In this document: positions 8,110-17,200 of the stretch, piece by piece | How the letters are laid out: each line of letters starts with the position of its first letter | How positions within the stretch are numbered: position 1 is the first letter of the stretch | Origin: Io17-Chloro-G2 sp034420695 | Lineage (GTDB): Bacteria; Chloroflexota; Dehalococcoidia; Lucifugimonadales; UBA3495 | Length of the DNA stretch: 64,000 nt | Assembly: GCA_034420695.1 (NCBI GenBank) | Contig: DAOULB010000055.1 | Span: 18,611 to 82,610, forward strand | Reading direction: 5' to 3' | Notes under the pieces: generated by a model | What the model saw: the letters and a program-made list of their open reading frames with translations, nothing else | Told to the model about the DNA's origin: nothing | Database searches by the model: none | Position numbers and translations under genes: made by a program

Positions 8110-9771
8110 ATGTCCAGCAACAGGGAAGAGTGGGAACAGCAGACCCTGGGTCCCACCGTAAGCCGGTTTCCCCAACGCCGGGAAAGCTTCTTGACCGACA
8201 GCGGCATCGAAATTGACGCCCTGTATGAGCCGGAGCAAGCCGGTGAGGACGCCTTCGACTACCAACGTGACTTGGGCTATCCCGGGGAATATCCTTACAC
8301 CAGGGGTGTCCAGCCCAACACCTACCGGGGCCGCATCTGGACCATGCGCCAGTACTCCGGTTACTCCACCGCCGCCGAGACCAACCGCCGCTTCCGCTAC
8401 CTGCTGGAGCAGGGCCAGACCGGGCTGTCAGTGGCCTTCGACCTCCCCACCCAGATTGGCTACGACTCCGACCACGAACTGGCCCGGGGTGAGGTCGGCA
8501 AGGTAGGGGTACCGATTTGCAGCCTGGAGGACATGGAAGCCCTGCTGGAAGGCATTCCCCTTGACCAAGTCAGCACTTCCATGACCATCAACGCCACGGC
8601 GTCGGTCCTGCTCTGCCTCTACATCGCCGTTGCCAAGCGGCAGGGGGTTTCCCCTGATAAGATTACCGGCACCATCCAGAACGACATTCTGAAGGAGTAC
8701 ATCGCCCGGGGCACCTATGCCTTCCCGCCCCGGCCGTCGATGCGCTTGGTGGTGGACGTAATCAAGTACTGCGCCGAGCAGGCCCCCCGCTGGAACACCA
8801 TCAGCGTCAGCGGCTATCACATGCGGGAGGCCGGGGCCACCGCGGTGCAGGAACTGGCCTTCACCTTCGCCAACGCCATCGCTTACGTTCAGTCCGTGAT
8901 CGACGCCGGCCTGCCGGTGGATGAGTTCTCCCCCAGGCTCTCCTTCTTCTTCGTGGCCCAGAACAACCTCTTCGAAGAGATCGCCAAGTTCCGGGCGGCC
9001 CGCCGCATGTGGGCCAAGATTATGAAGGAGCGGTTCGGCGCAAAAGACCCCCGTTCGATGATGCTGCGTTTCCACACCCAGACGGCGGGAGTCTCCCTGA
9101 CGGCCCAGCAGCCCGACAACAACGTGATTCGTTGCACCATCCAAGCCTTGGCCGGGGTCCTGGGCGGTTCCCAGTCCCTGCACGTCAATTCCCGGGACGA
9201 GGCCCTGGCCCTGCCCACCGAGGAATCGGTCCAGCTCTCCCTGCGCACCCAGCAGATTATCGCCCACGAGAGCGGCGCCGCCGACGTGGTGGACCCTCTT
9301 GGCGGGTCCTACTACGTCGAGAGTCTCACCAACCGGTTGGAGGCCGAGGCGTTCAAGTACTTGGAGCGCATCGACGACCTGGGCGGGGCCGTAACCGCCA
9401 TCGAGCAGGGCTACCAAGTCCGGGAGATTGGTGAAGCCGCCTACCAGCACCGCCGGGAAGTCGAGTCCGGGGACCGCACCGTCGTGGGTGTCAACCGTTA
9501 CGTCTCCGATGAGGCCCCCGTGGAAGGCCTGTTGCGGGTGGACCGGCAGGCCGTGGAGCGCCAAGTGGCCCGGCTGGAGGAGCTGCGCCGCAAAAGGGAC
9601 GGGAACGCTGTGGAATTGTCTCTCTCCCGCTTGGCCGAGGTCTGCCGCGGGGATTCCAACTTGGTGCCCGCCATACTGGAATGCGTGGAAAGCTACTGCA
9701 CTTTGGGGGAAATCTGCCAGGTCCTCCGCAACGTCTTCGGCGAGCAGCGCGATGAACTGGCCGCTTTCTGA
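8110..9771 (+). CDS. methylmalonyl-CoA mutase, large (catalytic) subunit
   Basis: A 553-residue catalytic (TIM-barrel) subunit of adenosylcobalamin-dependent methylmalonyl-CoA mutase, which interconverts (R)-methylmalonyl-CoA and succinyl-CoA. Landmarks are YTRGVQPNTYRGRIWTMRQYSG, which contains the active-site Tyr and substrate-binding residues, the FDLPTQIGYDSDH loop, and the RFHTQTAGVSLTAQQPDNN segment. The B12-binding domain is absent and is encoded separately at 11594, as in archaea and many anaerobes. A GGGAGA site precedes the ATG. The gene opens a four-gene operon-like group. Relatives acting on isobutyryl- or ethylmalonyl-CoA are alternatives, but the adjacent epimerase favours methylmalonyl-CoA. 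Confidence 0.93.
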   Translation: MSSNREEWEQQTLGPTVSRFPQRRESFLTDSGIEIDALYEPEQAGEDAFDYQRDLGYPGEYPYTRGVQPNTYRGRIWTMRQYSGYSTAAETNRRFRYLLEQGQTGLSVAFDLPTQIGYDSDHELARGEVGKVGVPICSLEDMEALLEGIPLDQVSTSMTINATASVLLCLYIAVAKRQGVSPDKITGTIQNDILKEYIARGTYAFPPRPSMRLVVDVIKYCAEQAPRWNTISVSGYHMREAGATAVQELAFTFANAIAYVQSVIDAGLPVDEFSPRLSFFFVAQNNLFEEIAKFRAARRMWAKIMKERFGAKDPRSMMLRFHTQTAGVSLTAQQPDNNVIRCTIQALAGVLGGSQSLHVNSRDEALALPTEESVQLSLRTQQIIAHESGAADVVDPLGGSYYVESLTNRLEAEAFKYLERIDDLGGAVTAIEQGYQVREIGEAAYQHRREVESGDRTVVGVNRYVSDEAPVEGLLRVDRQAVERQVARLEELRRKRDGNAVELSLSRLAEVCRGDSNLVPAILECVESYCTLGEICQVLRNVFGEQRDELAAF

Positions 9772-9946
9772 ACAATGTCCCCAGGCGCACCGGTAATACC
9801 GGGGCCTTGGCCAATGCCCGCCAACGCGCCGCCGGCGATTCTCTGCTACTATCAATGCAGGAACAATATTGGATATAGAGAGTCCCTGGAGGGCCAATGG
9901 AATTACTGGCTCCCACAGGGGCTCCGAAAAAGGAGAGGACTGCAAT

Positions 9947-11104
9947 ATGCCTGGCCTGATGCTTACTGAAGAAGAACGCATGCTGCAAAGCACGGTCCGC
10001 GACTTTGTCGACCGGGAAGTTGCTCCCCGGGCCAGGGAGGTGGACCAGAAGGCCGAGTTTTCCTGGGAAAACTGGAAGGGAATGGCCGCCCTCGGACTTA
10101 CGGGCATAGGCATACCGGAGAAGTACGGCGGAGGCGGGAGCGGCGGCTACCGGCAGGTGGCGCTGGTTGCCGAGGAAATCGCCCGGGGCGATGCCGCCGC
10201 CAGCGTCAGCCTGTTGGCCCACCTCTCCCTGGGCACCACCACAATTTTCAAGTTTGCCAACGAGGAGCAACGCCAGAGGTTTGTGCCGTCCTTGGCTTCC
10301 GGCAAGGGTATAGCTGCCTGGGCCTTGACCGAACCGGGAGGCGGGTCCGACGCCGCGGCCCTGAAGACCACCGCCACTATGCGCGACGGCACCTATTTCC
10401 TCAACGGCAGCAAGATGTTCATCACCAACGCCGACGTTGCGGAGTCCATCGTGGTGTTCGCCACCCAGGACGCCAGCCAAGGCTACCGGGGCATCAGCGC
10501 CTTCGTGGTCGACCGCAAAGCTCCCGGGCTGCAGGTGAACCCCCTCCACGGCAAGATGGGGATGAGGGGCTCCAGCACCGACGAGGTTGTGTTCCAGGAC
10601 ACCCCGGTGCCGGCCCGCGACCTCTTGGGGGAAGAGGGCCGGGGCTTCAACCACGCCATGGAAATACTGGACTCCAGCCGCATCATAATTGCCGCCCAGT
10701 GCGTCGGCATCGGCCAAGCCGCCTTGGAAACGGCGGTGCGCTACGCCCAGCAGCGGGAGACCTTCGGCAAGCCCATTGCCCAGCACCAAGCCATCCAGTT
10801 CATGCTGGCCGACATGGCCGCCGAGGTCCATTCCGCCCGGCTGGCCACCATGCACGCCGCCACCTTGAAGGACGAGGGGGAGCCTTTCCTGCAGGAGGCC
10901 TCCATCGCCAAGCTGGTGGCCTCGGAAATGTGCGTCAACGTCTCCTCAAAGGCCATCCAAGTCCACGGCGGCATCGGCTATTTCGAAGAGACCGGCGTGG
11001 AGCGCATCTTCCGGGACGCCCGGGTGACCACCATCTACGAGGGCACTTCGGAAATCCAGCGGCTGGTCATTGCCCGGCAGTTGCTGGCCCAATATCCCCT
11101 GTAA
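9947..11104 (+). CDS. acyl-CoA dehydrogenase
   Basis: A 385-residue FAD-dependent acyl-CoA dehydrogenase forming trans-2-enoyl-CoA. Signatures are ALTEPGGGSD and KMFITNADVA for FAD and substrate contact, QRETFGKPIAQHQAIQF in the C-terminal helical domain, and the catalytic Glu365 in YEGTSEIQR. The ATG at 9947 has AAGGAGAGG at the right distance; an in-frame upstream ATG at 9869 lacks one. It lies between the mutase subunits, so it may act on a short or branched acyl-CoA that feeds propionyl/methylmalonyl-CoA, but the chain length is not readable. The gap 9772-9946 shows no gene. Confidence 0.95.
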   Translation: MPGLMLTEEERMLQSTVRDFVDREVAPRAREVDQKAEFSWENWKGMAALGLTGIGIPEKYGGGGSGGYRQVALVAEEIARGDAAASVSLLAHLSLGTTTIFKFANEEQRQRFVPSLASGKGIAAWALTEPGGGSDAAALKTTATMRDGTYFLNGSKMFITNADVAESIVVFATQDASQGYRGISAFVVDRKAPGLQVNPLHGKMGMRGSSTDEVVFQDTPVPARDLLGEEGRGFNHAMEILDSSRIIIAAQCVGIGQAALETAVRYAQQRETFGKPIAQHQAIQFMLADMAAEVHSARLATMHAATLKDEGEPFLQEASIAKLVASEMCVNVSSKAIQVHGGIGYFEETGVERIFRDARVTTIYEGTSEIQRLVIARQLLAQYPL

Positions 11105-11180
11105 CAGCTCCCGGTGGGAGGGGGAGTCCCCCAATCCCAGCCGGTTGTTACGTGGCGTTCTCCAAGGAGGAAGACAAGTA

Positions 11181-11597
11181 GTGACCGAAACCTGCACCGT
11201 CAACTACATCGACCACGTCGGTATAGCCGTGGAAGACATCGACGCTTCCTTGGCCTTTTTCCAACAGGTCTTTGACACCCCGCCGGCCGAAGTGGAAGTG
11301 CTGGCCGACCAAGGCGTCCGCGCTACCCTGATCGAAGTGGGGCAGACCCGGCTGGAACTGCTTGAGCCGACCTCCCCCGACAGCGCCGTGGGCCGGTTCA
11401 TCCAGAGCCGGGGGCAGGGACTTCACCACTTGGCGCTGAACGTTTCCGGCATCCAAGAAAAGCTGGACATCCTTGATCAGCGTGGCCTGAGGCTGGTTGA
11501 CCGTCAGGCCCGCCACGGGCTGTCCGGCAACATCGCCTTTGTTCACCCTTCGGCAGTCTTCGGTGTCCTTACCGAATTGGTGGAGAACTTCAAATGA
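11181..11597 (+). CDS. mce: methylmalonyl-CoA epimerase
   Basis: A 138-residue VOC-fold enzyme that converts (S)- to (R)-methylmalonyl-CoA for the mutase. The motifs IDHVGIAVEDID (metal His) and GLHHLALNVSGIQ (second metal His) and the C-terminal FVHPSAVFGVLTELVE with the Glu ligand match the family. It starts at GTG after a strong AAGGAGGAAG site; an in-frame ATG at 11070 lies inside the preceding gene and is unlikely. Its last four bases overlap the B12-binding subunit gene. Confidence 0.92.
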   Translation: MTETCTVNYIDHVGIAVEDIDASLAFFQQVFDTPPAEVEVLADQGVRATLIEVGQTRLELLEPTSPDSAVGRFIQSRGQGLHHLALNVSGIQEKLDILDQRGLRLVDRQARHGLSGNIAFVHPSAVFGVLTELVENFK

Positions 11598-12001
11598 CCC
11601 AGCGGAGCAGACCGGCCCGGGTGCTGGTGGCCAAACCCGGCTTGGACGGCCACGACCGGGGGGCCAAGGTTATAGCCCGCGCCCTCAGGGACGCCGGGAT
11701 GGAAGTAATCTACACCGGAATCCGGCAGACTCCCCAGATGATTGTGCAGGCCGCCGCCCAAGAGGACGTAGACGTTCTGGGCCTTAGCATCCTGTCCGGC
11801 GCCCACATGGAGATACTTCCCGAGGTGGTTGACCTCCTCAGGGAGCAGGGCATGAACGATGTCTTAGTGGTGGTGGGAGGCATTATCCCGGAAGCCGACC
11901 GCCAGCCCTTGATGGATCTTGGGGTCTCCGGCGTGTTCGGCCCCGGCACCTCCACCAAGGATATAGTGGACTTCATCGAGACCTCCACCGCCGGGAGCTG
12001 A
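11594..12001 (+). CDS. methylmalonyl-CoA mutase, B12-binding small subunit
   Basis: A 135-residue cobalamin-binding protein. KPGLDGHDRGAKVIARALRDAG contains the DxHxxG motif whose His replaces dimethylbenzimidazole as the lower cobalt ligand; LSILSGAHM and VVVGGIIPEAD are the other conserved loops that bind the nucleotide tail. It completes the split mutase with the catalytic subunit at 8110. The ATG overlaps the epimerase stop (ATGA), so translation is probably coupled. The next gene runs convergently 18 bases further on. Confidence 0.95.
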   Translation: MTQRSRPARVLVAKPGLDGHDRGAKVIARALRDAGMEVIYTGIRQTPQMIVQAAAQEDVDVLGLSILSGAHMEILPEVVDLLREQGMNDVLVVVGGIIPEADRQPLMDLGVSGVFGPGTSTKDIVDFIETSTAGS

Positions 12002-12019
12002 CCGTAGAAACCGCCGGAT

Positions 12020-13066
12020 TTACTCCTTAACCTTCACTTCCTCCTGCAGCAGGATGCCCCCGGTCTGGTAAGTGATGGAGACCGGGTCCCGCTGCAGGGC
12101 GGCTTGGACCGTCTCCAGGGGAGTGTCCCCGCGGCCGCCGGACAGGGATATGCGCCGAAGCATCTTTCTCCGCCGCACCACGCCTTGGGCCGCGTTGCCC
12201 TGGGACTCGCCGCGGCCCCCGCGCTGCCCAGGCTCCGCCGCCGCCAGTTCCACGCTGAGCCCGGTGGCATCGCACCCCGCTTGGGGCAACAGTTCGCCCA
12301 AGGTGGCCGCGGTGGAGGCGGCCCAAGCGCTGTGGGACAGGGGGAATGGCGGCGGCACCCAGCCGGGAGAGCTGTGGCCGCCCAGCACGGTCCACCGGCT
12401 GGTGCGTGCCCCGTTCTGGCAGGTCACGTAGACCTTGGCTTCCCCTTCGTGGGCCATGGCGCCGGACTCATCGTACTCCTTGGTGTCCAGCAGGTATCGC
12501 CCGTGCACCGACCCCGCCGGCATCGCCGCCAGGAGTCCTTCGAACGGGTCCAGGGATTCCGGCGCTGGCGAGGCCAGAGCCGTCTCCCCGGAACTCCACC
12601 GCACCTCGTCCTGGACTTCCACCGCGCCCTTGGTGAGGGCCTGCCCCACCGGGCAGTATTGGACGGCCCGCTGCAACCGCACCCGCTCCGCCTCGGAAAT
12701 CTGCCCCTTCAGGGTGACGGACTCCCTGACTCCGAACCCGATGCCCGGCTGCCCAATGCCTGCTTGGGAATCCGTCGGCTCAACCTGAAAGTCAACCTCT
12801 ATGTCCTCCAACGGAATGCCTCCACGGTAGGCCACGCCCACCACGGTGACGATGGTTCAAGCTGCCCAAGCTGCCACCGACAAGTAACCCGGCGGAGGCC
12901 CCAGCAAGTCTCTCGACGAGCCGGGAATCCCGGCAAGAAGAGACCAAGGGCCACGCTGCCCGTCACTGCCGTTGATGACCGTAAGAACTGCCTCCTCGCC
13001 GATTAGCCTGGCGCCAATATTCGGCAGGAACGGGCCCGTGATTTCGGAACCGGCAGCTTGCGCCAT
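12020..13066 (-). CDS. OsmC-family protein, probable selenoprotein (in-frame TGA = Sec70)
   Basis: One open frame of 349 codons interrupted only by TGA at 12857-12859. The start ATG at 13064-13066 is preceded by GAGGAGGTG. Reading the TGA as selenocysteine gives SVAAWAA-U-TIVTVVG, which aligns with the IGAAHAACFSMAL segment of E. coli OsmC and puts U70 at the peroxidatic cysteine. The second catalytic cysteine, Cys138, sits in AVQYCPVGQAL, matching AGCPVSQVL. OsmC/Ohr proteins reduce organic hydroperoxides with two cysteines; here one would be Sec. About 200 further residues follow the OsmC core, with no family I recognise. The alternative is a nonsense-mutated pseudogene, but the frame stays open for 278 codons after the TGA. 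The gap 13067-13208 shows no gene. Confidence 0.85.
12818..12832 (-). promoter_or_regulatory. candidate bacterial SECIS hairpin
   Basis: In the mRNA, 24 bases after the TGA, GCCT and AGGC form a short stem around the loop ACCGTGG. Bacterial SECIS elements lie within about 40 bases of the UGA and carry a GU in the apical loop, as here. The stem is only 4 bp and other pairings of the G-rich segment are possible, so this is a candidate only. Confidence 0.4.
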
Positions 13067-13208
13067 TCTGCACCTCCTCGGTTTGTTGTATAATCCCAGT
13101 CGCACCTACGGGAGTCGGATGAGATCGGCAGGTGCAGGCCCCGAAGTTCACTAATTCCCCCGGACTTCCACAGGATTCGTCAGATTGCAGTTATAGGGAG
13201 GATTTGCC

Positions 13209-14180
13209 ATGGCTGTAGACAATACCCTGGTAGTGGGTACCATCGGTTACGGAGTCTTCTGGAGCAGGAACGACGGTCAAGACTGGGAACGCTCCAATTT
13301 TACCACCGGGCTTCCCTTTGGCACCCGGGTCTTCTACTTGGCCTCCAACCCCCAGAGGCCGGAAGTGATCTTTGCCGGCACTGACTTCGGCCTGGCAAAG
13401 AGCGTGGACGGCGGCAAGCGCTGGAAGATGGGCGACGACGCCCTCGCCGATTACCACGTGTGGTCCTTGGCTATCGACCCGGAGGAGCCCGAGGTGATGT
13501 TTGCCGGCACCTCCCAAGGCTTCCTGTTCCGTTCCATGGACGGGGGCGAAAGCTGGGAGCAGCGTCCGGTTGAAGTGGCGGAGGAGTGCATCAACGTGGG
13601 AATCCCGCGGACAACCACCATCGCCATAGACCCGGCCAACCGCGACAACATCTGGATGGGCATCGAAGTCGACGGGATGCGGCGCAGCACCGACCGGGGT
13701 GAGACTTGGAACCGGGTGGACTTGAAGAACCCCGACGGCCACGACATCAAGGTCAGCGCCGGCGAGCCCCATACTGTTCTGATAATGACCAACAGCGACC
13801 TCTACACCAGCACCGATGACGGCGCTTCCTGGACGGCTACCAGCGCCAGGGAGTCCTTCCCTTACACCTTTTGCCGCAACATGGCGGTGCAGCCGGGCCA
13901 CCCGCAGAACGTCTTCCTGAGCCATGGCGATGGTGCGCCGGGAAGCACCGGTATGCTGCTACGCTCCAAGGACAGCGGCAGCACTTGGGAGACAATTACT
14001 CTAGACCCGGAGCCCAACTCCTCCATGTGGACCGTTGCGGTCCACGAGGCCGACCCCAACCTGATGTACGCCAACAGCGTCTTCGGCTACATCTATCGCA
14101 GCGACGATGGCGGAAATTCATGGACCAAGCTCTCCCGCGAACTCAGCGAAATCCGCAGCCTCATCTGGGTTCCCAGCTGA
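13209..14180 (+). CDS. BNR/Asp-box repeat beta-propeller protein
   Basis: A 323-residue protein built of repeated Asp-box units (S-x-D-x-G-x-x-W), for example SRNDGQDWE, SVDGGKRWK, SMDGGESWE, STDRGETWN, STDDGASWT and SDDGGNSWT, spaced 40-60 residues apart as in a sialidase/YCF48-like propeller. There is no signal peptide and no sialidase Arg triad that I can identify, so binding or scaffolding is as likely as catalysis. The ribosome binding site AGGGAGGA precedes the ATG. A Rieske oxygenase gene follows after 53 bases and may be co-transcribed. Confidence 0.85.
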   Translation: MAVDNTLVVGTIGYGVFWSRNDGQDWERSNFTTGLPFGTRVFYLASNPQRPEVIFAGTDFGLAKSVDGGKRWKMGDDALADYHVWSLAIDPEEPEVMFAGTSQGFLFRSMDGGESWEQRPVEVAEECINVGIPRTTTIAIDPANRDNIWMGIEVDGMRRSTDRGETWNRVDLKNPDGHDIKVSAGEPHTVLIMTNSDLYTSTDDGASWTATSARESFPYTFCRNMAVQPGHPQNVFLSHGDGAPGSTGMLLRSKDSGSTWETITLDPEPNSSMWTVAVHEADPNLMYANSVFGYIYRSDDGGNSWTKLSRELSEIRSLIWVPS

Positions 14181-14233
14181 TTGTTCGGGACCGGCAACGC
14201 TGCCCTCCACTTGCAAACCATTAGGAGGTTGCC

Positions 14234-15673
14234 ATGGGCATCTTCGCTACTCTGAAGGAAATCCGGGGCGGATATCCGGGCGGATGGAAAAAGTACTCCC
14301 ACGGCAAGGTCAGCCACCGGGACACTCCTCCCTTCGTGCAGCCTACCGACCCCGACGACCGCCGGAGCCTGATACCCGGCGCCGGGCTCAAGGAATACTG
14401 GTATCCAGCCCTGCCGGCTAGGGACGTGGGTTGGAAGCGGCCTGCTTCCCTGAAGATTGTTGATGAAGAACTGGTCTTCTTCCGTGACAAGAATGGGGAA
14501 GTGCAGGCACTGTGGGACTATTGCCCCCACCGGGGCGTGTACCTATCCTGGGGACAGTGCTTCTTCAAGGGGTTCCTGACCTGCCCCTACCATGGGGCCA
14601 CCTTCGACGGTGAAGGCGAGTGCGCCGAGTTCCTGACCGAGGGCCCCGACTCCAAGATGGTGGGCGCCTTCCGTGCCAAGAAGTACCCCACCATAACCCT
14701 CAAGGGGATGGTCTTTGTCTGGATGGGCGAAGGCGAGCCGGTTGATCCCAAGGAGGACATCCCTCAGGAGATGTTCGAGGGAAAGGAGACGGCTGTCTTC
14801 GAAAGCATCCGATACTGGGACTGCAACTGGATGGTGGCGCTGGAGAACACCCACGACTCCCACAACGCCTTCTTCGTGCACCGCAACGCCATCCGGGTGA
14901 TGTTCTCGGCCCGGGGTGATATGGGCGGCAGGCCCCGCACCCCCTTGGGATACCGTTCCCGGCTGATTAACAACAAGATGGCCATGACCGAGTTCGACAA
15001 CGGGGCCGTGGGGAACTACTACGCCGAGAAGAACGGCGGGAAAATGCCCTACAAGATGTACCATCCCCGCGTGGGCGGCTACTGGCCCCTGTCCAGTTGG
15101 CGGTTATCCTGGGTCTGGTTCTTCCGGTTGCTGGACCGCGCCAACAAGTCTCCCACCAGAAACGCTCCCAGCCCCCGGCAGATGCAGCGGGACGACAAGA
15201 TGACCGACGACTGGCAGTTCGGCGGCATGAGATTGCCGGGCATGCAGCGGCTCAGCACCTTCACCCGTTGGTGTGTGCCGGTGGACAAGGACATGACCCG
15301 GGTGGTGTACATCACCTTCGGCCGGGCCAAGACCCGCTTGGGAAGGCTCTGGGTAGGCATCAAGTTCAAGGGGTACCAGCAGTTCCTGAGTCACTTCAAC
15401 TTCTCCGACCAGGACTACAACGCCATGCGGTCCACCCGCTGGCAGTACCCCGAGTACCTGTCGGCCACCGACTCCCACTTGGTAGCGGAGCGGCGGCTGG
15501 TGGCAGACCACGCCCGGGGCATAAAGCGCACCGTCGAGGTCAACGAACTGACCACTGCCGAGAGGCAGGTCATCGAAGGCCACGAGCGCCAAGGAGTACA
15601 GCGGGACAACGACTACGGAATTCTGGCCGAAGAAGCCCGGGAAGAGGTTCCCACCGGAGACGGGGACGCCTAG
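14234..15673 (+). CDS. Rieske 2Fe-2S ring-hydroxylating oxygenase, alpha subunit-like
   Basis: A 479-residue oxygenase component. The Rieske cluster ligands are Cys97-x-His99 (DYCPHRG) and Cys117-x-x-His120 (TCPYHGATFDG). The mononuclear iron site is in ENTHDSHNAFFVH (residues 204-216), with His210 and His216 as likely ligands. The spacing differs by one residue from the usual N-x-x-D-x-x-H pattern. Such enzymes insert oxygen into aromatic or other ring substrates and need a separate reductase, which is not in this window. It starts at ATG after TTAGGAGG. The substrate is unknown; the neighbouring amidohydrolase could act on a product. Confidence 0.9.
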   Translation: MGIFATLKEIRGGYPGGWKKYSHGKVSHRDTPPFVQPTDPDDRRSLIPGAGLKEYWYPALPARDVGWKRPASLKIVDEELVFFRDKNGEVQALWDYCPHRGVYLSWGQCFFKGFLTCPYHGATFDGEGECAEFLTEGPDSKMVGAFRAKKYPTITLKGMVFVWMGEGEPVDPKEDIPQEMFEGKETAVFESIRYWDCNWMVALENTHDSHNAFFVHRNAIRVMFSARGDMGGRPRTPLGYRSRLINNKMAMTEFDNGAVGNYYAEKNGGKMPYKMYHPRVGGYWPLSSWRLSWVWFFRLLDRANKSPTRNAPSPRQMQRDDKMTDDWQFGGMRLPGMQRLSTFTRWCVPVDKDMTRVVYITFGRAKTRLGRLWVGIKFKGYQQFLSHFNFSDQDYNAMRSTRWQYPEYLSATDSHLVAERRLVADHARGIKRTVEVNELTTAERQVIEGHERQGVQRDNDYGILAEEAREEVPTGDGDA

Positions 15674-15712
15674 CTGCGTCGCAGGCCCTTCGCCAAGCTC
15701 TGGATGAATTTA

Positions 15713-15743
15713 GGGGACGCCGGCATGGCGTCCCCTTGGTTTT
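15713..15743 (+). terminator. intrinsic terminator between convergent genes
   Basis: GGGGACGCC (15713-15721) pairs with GGCGTCCCC (15727-15735) around GGCAT, followed by TTGGTTTT. It ends the BNR-Rieske unit just before the oppositely oriented amidohydrolase gene. Confidence 0.8.
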
Positions 15744-15765
15744 GCCAGTGGAAGGGATGGCTCCG

Positions 15766-16935
15766 CTATACTGCCACGGGGTCCAGGCCGTAGAGCTTCA
15801 TGCCGTTTTCCCGAACCAGCTTGTAACGCTCGGTGTCGTCGGTCACGTACTCGAAGGAGGTTGCCACGACGTCCTTGGAGTTGGGCCAAGTGGAAGCGTT
15901 GTGGGGGTAGTCCGACGACCACATCAGGTTGTCAACGCCGATGAGGTCCTTGTCCTGGACTGCCTGCATGTCATTGATGTAGGTGAAGAACACCTGCCGC
16001 TGGCAATAGTCGGTGGGCTTCAGGGTGAGCTTGGTGGGGTAGGGGGCAGTACCGCCGCGGCGGAGGGCCCCGTCCAGCCGCTTTAGGAACATGGGCACCC
16101 AATCGGTGCCGTTTTCGGCGCAGATAAGTTTCAAGCCGGGGAACCGCTCCAAGACGCCGGAGAGCACGATGGTAGCAAAGGTGCGCTCCGCTTCATGATG
16201 CGAGGTCACCCGGCTAATTACCGCAATGGGGTCCCAGTAGTTTATGGAATAGCGGCTTTCGGCGCCGCCTGTGATGCCGTGGAGGACCATGGGCATTCCC
16301 AGTTCTTGAGCCGCCGCCCAGAACTTGTCGTAAAAGGGAGAGTCGTAGGTGGGGGCGCCGGCCGGGGGAGAGAGCCAGATCATAGCCCCCCTGAGGTCCA
16401 TTTTGGCGGTCCGGTGCAGTTCCTGCACCGCCAAGTCTATGTCGTGGAGGGAGATGCAGGGAACGCCGATCAACCGCTTGGGGGAATGGCTGCAATACTC
16501 GGCCAGCCAGTCGTTGTAGGCGGTGAAGCAGGCACGCTGCAGGGCAGCGTCTTGGAGCCAGAACAGCCGGAAGCATAGAGTGCAGTGAAGAATCTCAGCG
16601 TCCACCCCGTCGATATCCTGGTCAACAAGACGGGCCACTGGGTCCCAGCCCCCAGTCAGGGCTGCCCGGTATCCTTGACCACTCTCGGTGTACTGGCTCT
16701 TGTTGCCGTCCTTGGCCGCCGAGGCGAGTCCCACAGAGACCGGGTGAGGCGGAAAGCCTTCGTATATCATGAAGTCCTGAAGCTTGCCGTCCCTCTCCCT
16801 TGTCTCCACCCTGGGCGCCCGGAACTTGTAGGCCGGGTCGATGCGTTCGAGCCAGAGGTCGGGAGGCTCACTCACGTGGGAATCAGCCGAGAAGAGCTTG
16901 TAGTCGATCATTTCGTTCAAGTTAACCATTGTCAT
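15766..16935 (-). CDS. amidohydrolase family protein (TIM-barrel, ACMSD-like)
   Basis: A 389-residue metal-dependent hydrolase/decarboxylase of the amidohydrolase_2 family. The N-terminal FSADSHVSEPPDLW corresponds to the usual D-x-H-x-x-E metal motif. VLHGITGG in the middle and ERFPGLKLICAENGTDWVP plus MWSSDYPHNASTWPNS near the C terminus carry the remaining His/Glu/Asp positions, including the family's closing SDYPH. Members include aminocarboxymuconate semialdehyde decarboxylase and related enzymes of aromatic breakdown, which fits the nearby Rieske oxygenase. It is divergent from the molybdopterin gene. The intervening 16936-17200 shows no clear gene or consensus promoter. Confidence 0.9.
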   Translation of the reverse strand: MTMVNLNEMIDYKLFSADSHVSEPPDLWLERIDPAYKFRAPRVETRERDGKLQDFMIYEGFPPHPVSVGLASAAKDGNKSQYTESGQGYRAALTGGWDPVARLVDQDIDGVDAEILHCTLCFRLFWLQDAALQRACFTAYNDWLAEYCSHSPKRLIGVPCISLHDIDLAVQELHRTAKMDLRGAMIWLSPPAGAPTYDSPFYDKFWAAAQELGMPMVLHGITGGAESRYSINYWDPIAVISRVTSHHEAERTFATIVLSGVLERFPGLKLICAENGTDWVPMFLKRLDGALRRGGTAPYPTKLTLKPTDYCQRQVFFTYINDMQAVQDKDLIGVDNLMWSSDYPHNASTWPNSKDVVATSFEYVTDDTERYKLVRENGMKLYGLDPVAV

Positions 16936-17200
16936 ACCCCCATTCTGTTACCGGCCTGTATAGGTCTTGCTGAATCCAGGATCGGAGCAAGAGTAACTAG
17001 GGCCAATCCTAGACTCGAGGCGGGATGGTGTCAACGCGATGCCGGAGTTCTTCCCAAGTGCACATGGTGGCTGAGCGAGACTTACTAGCTTGGCCCTTGT
17101 CCATACTTAAGGCGTAGGATAGGCTGGCAATGTTATAGAGAGTCCGTCCGGGAAGTTCTTCAACTCCGGAATGCCCGGGGATTCAAGCGGAGAAAGCTAG

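Noticed and set aside
8428..10113. A 561-codon open frame on the minus strand
   Set aside because: Complement of the mutase and acyl-CoA dehydrogenase genes; same artefact of high GC.
12857..13105. Separate 82-residue gene upstream of the OsmC C-terminal part
   Set aside because: Both parts are in the same frame, separated by one TGA, and together make one OsmC domain.
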